A DNA stretch of 64,000 nucleotides, taken from Branchiostoma belcheri (taxonomy: Eukaryota > Chordata > Leptocardii > Amphioxiformes > Branchiostomatidae). Shown here in pieces: positions 39,801 through 51,800 of this stretch. The notes below the pieces were generated by a model. That model had not been told where the DNA came from. It made no database searches and saw only the letters and a program-made list of their open reading frames with translations. Both the position numbers and the translations under genes were made by a program. The DNA is taken from contig NW_017802491.1 in the NCBI RefSeq assembly GCF_001625305.1, positions 2,807,770 through 2,871,769 of the forward strand, read 5' to 3'. Position 1 is the stretch's first letter; each line of letters opens with the position of its first letter.

Positions 39801-42800
39801 AAACAAAAAAAAAGTGTGGTATGTCCTCCCTCAACCCTAATGACTTTAGCCTTTAGAAGAAATGTCTTGAAGTTGTCCTTGGAATGTGATATTGATTGAG
39901 GGAGGTATACACAACTTGGCCCCATGCCATGCAAATAAGGAAAGATAACAAAAACACTTAACATGATCTATTGCAAACAAAAAAGAGCCGTAACGAAAAC
40001 AAATTAAGCTGATGAGTTGACATATGATGCAGCAACGAGGTCAAAGGAGCAACACATTCCCACCATACGACTAAATGTTAACATCACAGTTTAGTTGTTA
40101 CAGGTTATAACACATCTAACAGAATTAAAAAGAAGCCTTCAAGAAGATTTGGAAAGCTGAAGAAAAGTTATATCTTGTATAGTTGTAACAGACCAACAGT
40201 TTAAGTCTAATAAAAAGCCTTACTGCAGTTGAGGGGGCTAAAGTCAACTTCAGCCACATTTTTGACTGTGTTGGTTTCTGGGTCCACACAGGTGATGTTG
40301 GGTCGGTCAGGCAGGGTGATGTTGGTTTCTGCGGCCACTGTGAGCCACAGGGGCAGCCAGGACAGGTCACAGGTACACAGGTATGGGTTAGAGCCAAGGG
40401 ACCTGTGGGGACAGGACACACGTGTAATGTGGTCAGCCTATGGTTCTGCATGTGATGGGTAAAGGCATTGGCATTGACTTGGAACAAAGGGCAATACAAA
40501 GGGCCAAAGCACGAGCACAGAAAAGGTTGTACAGTCGTACATTTGTACAACATACATTTCCATACACTTTGTGTCAGTGGACACTTAAATAATGATACTG
40601 AATGATAAGATATTTTCTTTCATATACAAGTATATTTTGACCTGGGTCCACATAATAAATAGAAAATTAGTGTCAAACAGAGCAATCTTCATCAAAATGA
40701 GGGGTTTGCCATCTGTCATTGTATCAAGAGTCATACGGGTTTGTAGCCGTCTACACACACAACCTCCTTATTGTATTGTCTGCAGCTACTTAAGAGACAC
40801 CTCTCTAGATCCAGTGGACTGCAGCCTTTATGATGTGGTGGAAGTACAGGTTTGACTGCATACACATGTACGTCTAAGCCTTTGTGAACAGTGGTAGTTT
40901 TTTTATGTTTCTAAGTCCTTTCATCCTTTCTGATAACAATGGTGGCTCCTTGGGATGGAGAGGCTACTATTATTATTCAGTCTTTATTTTGAACTGATAG
41001 GTATGTTTCATTAAAAGTCCAAAAGGAAGTAATTAAATGATTAAACAGTTCAGCCTATCTGGCTAGTCTGCTTAGGCAATGCATTATGAGGATACTGTGA
41101 TGCAATACAGCAACTCATTATTGTTCAAAGGTAATCCTGTCTATAACAAAGGCCAACACGTCCCTCCCTATAGGCAAACCGACCTATCAACATCAAAGGC
41201 CGGCCGCTCGCAGAAACGTGCTTCCCCTTGTTTGCACCAGTGGAAGCTTTTGACCTTTGGAATACAGAGGTCTTAATGATATACCTGTATGCCAGCTAAT
41301 GGTGATTGTATTGCCAACAAAATGCCTGAATGTCACCATTTCGTGCACAGAAATTGTTTTCGCTCTTTTTTTACATGACATGTCTAATATCATCACATGA
41401 TATGTGATTTTACAAAACATCTCTCAGAACATTAAATATATTTTGCACATGATTTTCCACTTTCAACTCAGAGACATAACAGTGACGTGAGTTAAATAAG
41501 TTCTATTGAATGATCCCAGCTGTTTATGGTGCAATTTTCCTGCTGCCAATGAATGACGTAAGTGGGACACGGATCAAACAAGTCGTTTGACATCAGTGGC
41601 TTTCCGAAATATAATGTCAAGGCCCCTACATATGATCCCAATAAACATCTGGTTTTAGCTCTGAGGTTTTAGTAGCTGCGTCAATTTTGTGACCCTTGAT
41701 CAAAGGTGAACTATTGAGCTTTGCTTTTGAGTAAAATTGTCACTCAGCTCATCATAGAGCTAAAGAACAGGTATGGCTAACCTTTTTTTGCACAATGTGT
41801 AACTTTTTTTCGTAAGGCTTTGTTTCAGAAAATGTGTCAAAAAAAGGATATGCAGTTGTCCTCACTCTTCTTCCCAAAACAACCTCTGTACAATCAAACA
41901 TTCCAATCACCCACACAGGAGATCAGGAGATCATGTCACGTCAATCAACAGGAATAAACAGGAACACATCAATATTTCACAGATGACCCTTTAAATTTGC
42001 AGAGTGGTCCATAACTGCAACAAACAGGTCCATTTAACCTGTCAATCATCATTATTTTCCTGTCATATACAAACAACTTTCACTAGTCAGTTTGGATGCT
42101 AATACCGGTGTGTCATGGAAACCAGGATGCGTGGACTTGACTTGTAATAGCATGGTGGGATTAGTTTTGGAGGGGATGATCCTGTCATGGGGCGTGTGTG
42201 TCACTGGTACTGACGTCACAGCTTTGTCACTCTCCAGACTGAGCCAAAATTTATGTGAAAAGGGCTATGTCAGAGATTCCTCCAGCCCACCTGTATCTTC
42301 ACCTGTCAAACTTCAAAGTCACGACAGACCCACCTGAAGTCTGAAGCATTTGCCCTGCCGTGACAATATGTCCTTCAAGTAATAAATACAGCAACCCGAC
42401 AGCCAAAAACTACTTAAGAATCAGTGTCCACAAAAATTGCACTTGGTGTTTGTTATTGGTTGATCTGCTTTAATGTCTGTGTGTATTCGTGGCTACTGTA
42501 ATGGAACCAAGACTTTGCCTACAGGGCACAGTCTCAGAATTGCATGCTTGACAGTAGAGGACTTACATACCAGCCCCCTGGTGAGATTACTTAATGGACC
42601 AAAACATCCTCAAACTTGCCTCCCAAAACTCCTCTGCATGATCTGTACCTGCTGTGCAGTTAATCCTTACACCCAAGGAGTCAATTAGGGAGTCATTATC
42701 AGCTGATTATCAGGCATTAACAGCAAAATATGTCCCCAGGGGAGGATGTTTTCCAAACTTCATTAAGATACATTAGGTCTACTTACAGGCTAGTCAAGCT

Positions 42801-45800
42801 TGAGTTGCTGGCAACAAGGTCATCAAACACTCCATAGGTTAGGTTGTCCAGCGCATTGGAAGACAGGTCGCTGTAAAGTCAACACATTTCTGTCAGCAAA
42901 CTGGACCAAAAACATTTACTCTTTTGGTATGTAAACATAATCTTCCAACGAAGCAAGGAATAAATCTTCAGATGATGAACAAGAAAGCTTCAAGCATCAA
43001 AAGATATACTTACAGAGTATGCAACATGTGAAGGCCTGTGAACAGTTGCTTTGACATGGAAGTCAGGCGGTTCTTGGATAAATCACTTTGAAAGAAAAGA
43101 ACATTGAATCAAACCTTTGTTTATTTCTATCAAGTCTAAAAATCAATAGTGAAAACTCTCTAAAAACGAAACATGTATCAAAAATGTTGTAACAAAAGAA
43201 ACGAAACAGACACAAGAGCTACTTCAGAATAAATTGCTGACACTTACAGCTCTTGTAATGAAGTAAGATTTTGAAACACATTTTCAGGAAGCGTAGTCAG
43301 GAGGTTTTCACTAAATGACCTGTGTAGAAAAAGAAAGAAGTACCATTAAGACTTCTTTACAAACTCTCTTCTACGGAAATGCCAGTGATGTAATCAGATT
43401 GTTCTAAAGACAGAATGTTCAACAAACTTTATGCAATGAAAATTGAATTCAGTTGAAGACTGTCAGTTACATAACAGTTCTTTGTAGGGAGGGGGTTGTA
43501 GCATATTGGCTTCAAATTGTTGTATTATTCTAATCTATGGTTACTGGTAAAAAGATAAAGTGCTGTAAAGAAACACTTTCTCTTTGTTCAAAAAAATACA
43601 AATACTTCAAAGCATATGAATCAACAAAGAAATCTATTTTTGGACTTACAACACAGCGATGGCACTTGAATCAGCAAACAAGTCATCAGGCACACTATTC
43701 AACTTATTACCCTGAAGCAGCCTGATAAGGGGCAGAAAAGGGTAGCTTGTCAGATATGAAGTCAAACACTCCAGAAAACAAACTCAGTTTGGTGTAGACA
43801 GGACATCTTTTCATGTAACAGGTGATTAAACAAGTCAACATGTCAGGACAATTTGTGCAGTAGTAGCCATGTACTGATAGACTGACCAGATGTCTGATTC
43901 TGGATAAAGTATTGTTGGTGTAAGACAACATCACAGTCTGCCCTTATGCCAATTAGCAAAGATAAAATGCAACTCGAAAATTTGGGGAGCCAGACACAAG
44001 TGGTGCTTGAGGAGATTTGGTCCTGTCCTTGGGAGTAGGTGATTAACAGCCTGGCAAAGCTTGATGTTGCAATGCAAATACTACAAGAGGCACAAAAACC
44101 GTCAGCGGCCACATTTAATTAACTCTGTTAACAGCACAGCACACATACAAATGCTTACAAAAACAGTTTGGAATACTTTCATTTCTTTTACACAATAGAG
44201 TCTGTCTCTCAAATGTGCAACAGCTAGTCACCCACTTTAATTATCAGATCCATACGTGCCTGATACGTAAGTCATGAATACGAAGTCCATGTACATTCTA
44301 ACCATAACCTTGCACATCTTTTCCTTAATTTTGGATATATCTTTCATACCTCTTGAATTCAAACTGTTATTTGTCCTTTCCTTGACCTACTATGTGTAAT
44401 AACAACTAGCTTCCTACTGATTCAATGTTTGAAATTAGGTGGAACAGGTAAATACTGCTAAGTGCACGAGCCTCCACCCAGTTTTGTTTTGTACTGGTCC
44501 AACATGCAGAACAAATAGCCCCCTACCAGGGCCCCCATTGTTGGAGGAGAGACTGTTAGCAGGGCTGGCACAAAAGGCAGGTACTTACAATTCTTCTAGG
44601 GACGTCAATCCTTCAAAACTATTTACTTCTAATGACTCTAGGCAATTGTACGTCAAATTCCTGAAAAAGGACAGAATCAGTTAGCAACTGCATAGTATGG
44701 TATCATCATTTATGTCAAGGTTTCTGGGGAGGAAAAACTTGAACATGTCCTTTTAAGATTCTTCAGGTACTAAGTAAAAACCTGCAAATCTCTGACCTCT
44801 GTCTTCTTTCTTATTGACCTGAGCAGACATTTTGTCATGTTGTGTGGGTGCTGTGTGACAAAAGTTTCCAAAACACACACCTTCAGATTACAAACTTTGA
44901 AGCACAAGCGTCTCACACACAGAGACAAGTTCACAGCAAGGTATAAACTGCCACATTCTCACCAATATTGATTTTTGAAACTTTGCCATGTAACATGACA
45001 AGGTGATATTAACAACAAAACTTCTGACATACTTTCATTTCAAATATGTGGCTCTTCAGATAGACCAACATTCTGTCTGTCTTCCTAGTACCAAACCAAA
45101 TAGTGACAGGATCTCTGCAACTTTGCCCCCCTCCAAGCCTTTGACTTTATCAACCGGATACCAGGTGGACATGAACAAAGGTTGCCTGCCTGACTGAACC
45201 AACCACAGAAATTCTCTTACATGCCGTTTCATCCCTCCTCATTCAGTTTGTAGATTTGTTTTCTGCAAACATAAAGCCTTTCCTAGTATATTGGCTAGGA
45301 CCCGACACAGGTGTAAATCAGGGGGACAATGGCCAGGTTTTGTGTTGGAAACAAAGCCTTTGGGGACAGTTCCCAGAGAACAAGGCGTGAGATGGAATGT
45401 ATTGATTGTACCCACAGCCCTGAACCGATCTCTCCGCCTCAGTATTGACCTTTACCAACCAAACCACCGCAACATTCCCACATTTCAATGAGAAATAAGG
45501 TCTACACATAAGAAGTTATGATATAAGAAATAAGAAACTATGTTTGAGCAAGGAGGTTTGATATGTACCATTCAAAGCATTCAAATGCCTTTATTCCCAT
45601 CAAATTGTTGTTGCTGTTAATGCTCCAAAAGGTATTCTGTGGAATATACAATCCTTTGAGTGAATTTTCTAAGTTATTTTTAACACCTCTGTGCTACAAG
45701 ATGAAGCTTGCTTATTCCCAAACTGAGTATACCATGTAGCCATCAATGCTATACACAGAGTTGGCATACCAGTCACCCAGAAGTCATGCAAATTGAGCAT

Positions 45801-48800
45801 CAGGAGTGTGCCCAGGCAACATTAACCTTGTATCCAGTCAGCCATGGAAAAGAAAACCAACCTGTTTCCTAGAGGCAAAATATCACTCTTGCTCCTAGTG
45901 ACCCGCTCGGTCTCCTATCAGATACCATGCTGCACTCCTGTCACAACTTTTAGTGCTCAGGAAAATGCTAATTTATCACTTTCCCTGTATGCCTAGCCCC
46001 TCACTAAACAAGTGGACAATTTTGCTGCAGCCAACTTTGCAAAGGTCAAGGACCGATATCCAAAGTAATTGCTCCCCATTCTGCGACATAAATCAAGATC
46101 AGCTAATTGCATGCAGGTGAATACATGTAATAAAAAGTCTACTAACACTGGCATTTTACACATCTAATTATACACGTTTGCAGCTATATTTGTACTGCTA
46201 CCACATTTGTGGAGGTCATCCAAAGTGCATGAAACATGTAAAATGGAGTTAATCTACTGTAAGATAATTGTGCTTTTGGCCTGTGGTTAGTTAATGTACT
46301 GTAAATGCATATCAAAGTTGTCAGGATTTACTGCCACAGGCATGCTGTTCACAGCCTTGGTTTTGTTTTAAGATTGAAGTTGGACACTGCAAAGGAGGAA
46401 AACTGCCCTGTCCAATCAAATTTGTAGACTTCCTATGATTACATTAAAACACCTGACAAGTTCTAAAGATTACGATTATGGTTAGTTGTTGACTTTTTTT
46501 GTTTGGTCCTATTACATTAACTTTAAACAATGTTGACCTTGGAATAATGTGTCTTTTTTAGTAAATCTTACTGACAACATAGGATAAGCAATTATCATGG
46601 GAGTAAAGTAAAAGAAAAGAAAGGTACTCACAAAATCTTCAGACTTGATAAATTATTAAATACTCTGTTGGGAAGACTGCTTATATTATTCCTATCCATA
46701 ATTCTGTAAAGAATGGAAAAGGACTGAGTTAGCTGAATATAAAACCAAGGTACGAATGAGCTACCATGCATTACTATGTTACCAGATCTTAAAGCAGAAA
46801 CAACAGTCTAAGCAATCATTCCACACAGGCAAATATTATTCTAGCCTCCCAGTGCTACCTTCCAGGCAAACAACACTACTTTTTGCTCTTCAGCGTCATC
46901 AAATCTAATGTCAATGTGCTTGAGTCAACAAATCAAACTAATAATTGTTTAAGAAGGCAAAGGTGGTGGGAAAAATGCCAGTTCGAAACGGAAACCCCTG
47001 CCCCAGCCTGAAATCAAAGCTTGCCTAAATTCTACCTTGTGATACAAATGTTTTTGATAACATGTAATTCATGTCTACCGTTATCAACACTTAAAAATTC
47101 CATTAAGCATTCCCAAGATATTCAACTATGCTACTGCTATGTTGTGTACAGTTTCTGTCTGAGAATATACAATTGTGGACAGCCAACATGTCCGTTCAGT
47201 CATGGAACTGATAACCTTATTATCCTAACAAGATCAACATAATTACACAACACACAGTATGCACAAAATTTCACACAAGAACACGGGTACTTACAATTCT
47301 TCTAAATTTTGTAGACTCTTGAAGGCATCTCCTGCTATAGTGGACACATTGTTCTCCGACAAGATGCTGTAAGGAAGGAAAAATGGGTCAGCTAGATGCA
47401 ACAAACGGGGTCATGGGGATTTGAGGCTTGAACAAAAGGATTCCGTATGAAACCACCTGTTTCCTACAGGGTCTTGTACACTAGTAATGGGATAACAAAC
47501 ATAGATGTATGTGCAGGAATTTGCTCAGTAGCATATAACACAGTAACATGATAAACACTGGCAAGATTGTACTTTTGAAGAACAACTAGGAGGCTCTGAA
47601 CTGGTGCAGCATAGGGTAGATTTTCCAAGAAGACATTATTGAATATGGTAATTATTTTCATGTCCTTTCATTCAGTATCTATAAATAGAAACACATACAA
47701 AAAATTGTTAAGTTATTATTTATGGAGTAAATCAGTACAGAAGATGATGGAAATATGATTGGCAGATGTGAATTCTTAAGGAGATATAATAATGAATGCT
47801 TGAAGAAGGAGGCAGTAACCAAGAGAGATGCCAGTTTCTCACATACATAATGAATGCTCTGCATGAAAATATAACATGAGTTTTATTTTGAAGAGTCAAA
47901 TCATCGTCCAGTGAATATTTTTCTAAATGTACTGTGACGCTGAGGTTTGTTATCTTTAATTATCCTCAGAGGTAAAGGTGATCAAGGGCAGCCCAAGCCA
48001 GCAACCCTGACTGATTTGTCTGCCCACAGAAGGGACAAAGGCAGGCTTTACAGACACTCTTTCTTCCCACAGGCTGGCATCACAAAGTCAGCCTTAATGG
48101 CCTCTTCCTTACAGGGGCACAACCATGAATAGTGAGTCAACTTCCTTGACTATAAGTCTTTTCTCAGCCAGACATCTTTGCTGTAGTTTCCCATGTAGCT
48201 AAGAATACAGTTTGTCCGTCCCAATCACTGTCAGTGCGGAAACTCTTTCTGACGTAGGGCCGGCTGATTGTTTGTGCTTTAGCAGCAGAGTGACATGACA
48301 GGTCAGTGTAAGGTAACCAGAAAAAAACGAATTTGGCACGACACCGAGGGGGGTTATATAATGCAAACTGTTCCAACCTGGAGTAATCCTCCACTTTCAA
48401 AACAAACCTGTTACTTTTCCACAACCTGTCCTACAGCACTACACTATGAGGGTGATGCTTTGTGAAGTGCATTCTTTTGTACGTGGAGGTTTATCGACAA
48501 CTACGTTCCCACACCGATGGACAATGCCACACCATTGGGCCGAGATGCACAATTAACAGTCTTCCAGGTTTGGTGTTTCACTGCCTCGACAATGGACTAC
48601 GTCTGGAGTTTCCATCTGAGGGCAACAGCCCACCTTGCCCATTCTGCACAATTGTAAGCATACCTGGCAATGCTTTTTTAAGCACCAGTGAATAGAACAA
48701 TGGTCCTGAAAAGCATCCACCAGGCAGAGGGTGCCAGTGGACTTGAGAACTTTGTTTCACTCAAAGCACCGCGGAAATTTGGACCTCAAGCGAGCTGTTT

Positions 48801-51800
48801 GAGGAAGTGAAATGTCATGTTTGACTACTGGTACTTGTGTGGCAATCAATGGAGGGGTACGCCCTAGACAAACTGAGCTTTTGATGTGAAATTTCTTGTC
48901 TTTCAGCAGGGCCCATGTTGTGAACAACAAGGCTGTTTTTCAGCCTTGACAGTGACAGCCTTCCTTATCTGTGGCCTTGCCAGGGTTTGCACCACCAGCA
49001 TTTAGTAAAACTCCTGTGATACAGTTTCAACAAGGGATGTCCGACCCATCCCCATCCAACCATTCAAAGGAAAGAGTATCAAAAGAGGGACATAAAGTTT
49101 GTCCGATGGTTGTTCAAACATACCAGACATAGCAATAGTCTGTTTCCCTGTCTTTCAAGTGCCCTAATCAGAGATGGGGGCAGGGCAAAGTTCCTTTAAA
49201 CAGGGCACATACATTGCCCTAAATTAAGTTACATGCTAATTATGTTATAGATACCAGGGGGTTAAGCCATCATCAAGGGTGAAAACAATCCTGCCTTATT
49301 ATTCAAATTTTCTTTACTCCACTGGTGTTCATTAATTAAAGAACTGTAGAAGGTGGCAGACAGGTGCCTGTTCTGACACAAATGACCTGGCTTCATTCTC
49401 AGTGAGGTCTACTCCAGAAAAGCCAGGGGCAGCCAGAGTTGATCACACTTAATCAAGGGATGATGTACGACACACTAACACGCCTATCAACCCAGTCCCA
49501 CAACCACTCCAGCTCGAGGATTCTGCCACAACAGTTCAGGACCAAACTGGGGATGCAAGAGGCTTGTTTGTGCTGCTATCACCCGTGTTTGGCCGCCAGG
49601 TAGGAAGCCAGACAACAACTTTGTGTTGTGTGATAAGGCTGCGTAGGGTCCCTTTGTGGCTGTTGGGCAGCATACCTCCCCTTCCAAGCATACTGACCGT
49701 CATCTTAGCTATGCACATTGCTGGCAGGCAGCCTACCATGGGCAGTGCACGGCTATAACATTGTGACATCATCCTTATATCAAAACTCCAAGTGTCCAGT
49801 TGTCTTGTACACCACACAACATCACTACAGTAAAGGTACGCCTGCTCTATACTTCACAACTGAGCAGACCCAGTGAGAATTGGCACACCTCCAGAGTTAA
49901 GTAAGCACAACAGTGACCTATTTCAGGAAACTCAGAACCTATTTCCACCATCATTAATATATTGATACTGACAACAACATATTGTATCACCCGTTTACAG
50001 AGCCAGCTTTTTAGGTTACACCACTAACAACCACTGGTGCATTTGGGGCATGAACACAAACATGGCAACACCTTCCATGGGATACTGCCTGTGTAAAGAT
50101 CTGTGCTTTTCAGATTTTGTTTTCATAACTATTTCTGGCAAAGCATTTTAACCTGCCACAATTGCGAGAGATGGGTCAAGGCAAATGTAGAGAGTCGGGC
50201 ATGCTTACAGCACTCATCAGCACTGTAGCAACAAGAAAACTGCTCGGAGATATGGGTAACCCTCACATGCTGACAGGATGAATTATAATGGGCATGTTTG
50301 GTGTAATTAACTTAGTTTCCTCAACATTGGGGGAAGTGTTGCCAAAGTCCAACTTCGAGACATCAGAGATGAATAGGAAGAAAGTCTAACCAGACGTGAC
50401 AGGCAGCAAATGTTGTAGAGTTGTTGACCTCCTTTCAACCAGCTGTCACCTGGTCTCTGATGACTTTTTTTATTAAATTGGGGCTCACCTTCCAATACAA
50501 GTGCAGTTTTGTACTTAATACAGTTAAGTCTTGGTTTCAATATGGTTATGAACAAATAGAAATATCAATGTGCACAAGTATTACTACATGACTTTTCTCA
50601 CTCCCAAATCACTAGCATGTACACTTCAAGTACACCTCAAACAAAATCAACAAAAAAAGCAAAAAAAGCTTTCATAACATGCACAGCTACAGGAGAAGCA
50701 ACTGTGAAAAACATCCTTTCCACAAACAAGCTTTTGAATATTACACACACAGTGGTAGAAATACACTGTGTTTCAATTTGTCAACATACATTTTGTACAA
50801 ACATTCAGATACACATGCTTCAATGACTCCCTGGAGAGCAAATTAAGCTGCTCTCAATTTGTTCCAAGCTGGGAGTTTAACTTTTGACTCCCTTGTGATA
50901 TTTCTCTCTCAGGCTGTCAGTTACGGTAACATTACTCCTGCCTACATTAAGTACCAGAATGATAGATTGGAAAGTCACAGTTGTGCTCAGAACGGTAGCT
51001 GGGTAAATGTGGGAACCAAGGAAAAGCAGATTATCCCACATGTACATAACAACGCCACTCAGCTATTAAAACACATCCAAATCCCTGGAGTAAACTACAA
51101 GCACACTGAGAAGGGGAAAAAGAACTCTGAAAAGTCGGTTTGGGGGAGGAAGTGTGGCATTAAAGCGCGTTACGCAGTAGTAGGAGGTGAACTGTATCAG
51201 GTAACGCATTGCGTGCGTGTGAAAACTCGCGATGGGGTGACAGAAATCTCAACTACTTAATAATCGTTTGAGGGACTGCCCCACTGATTGAAAGGGTAAA
51301 TAATACTAATCTGTTCTAATCTCATTCACAGCTGTTTATTACCGCAAACAACTAGGCGTGATCTTATCGAATACACTCCTTCCCTGGTGTACTTTATGGT
51401 GGATGCTACGCTGCGAAGTTTATGCGTTGCTTTAAAAATAAGTTTTGTTACTCAACTTACATACGTGCTGTGAAGACGACACCATTATCATTATGTATCT
51501 TTCCTTTTATGAAATGCAAATGAAATTGAAAGAGTGAAATGTCTTTGGGTGACTCAGGGAAGGAAGCAGCAAGAAGTCAACAAAACACCTTCATCAGCTG
51601 AAAGAGGCGGAAACATGCCTGACTTGTAGCGGTTTGACTCGAGCCACTCCTGGCCGCCTGGCGGTGCCAGGCCGGGGCACCCCTCCCACAGGAGTTCTCT
51701 AGAGTAGTTACAACATATCCAGGGTGAATCACAATAAATCTACCCTCCCACACATGTTCAGTTTGTAGGTTATAAGAAATGGTGGTAGGTAGTGTTGTAC

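Noticed and set aside
46981-47000. GTTCGAAAC resembling a tRNA T-loop
   Set aside because: No acceptor stem, D-arm or anticodon arm could be paired around it.
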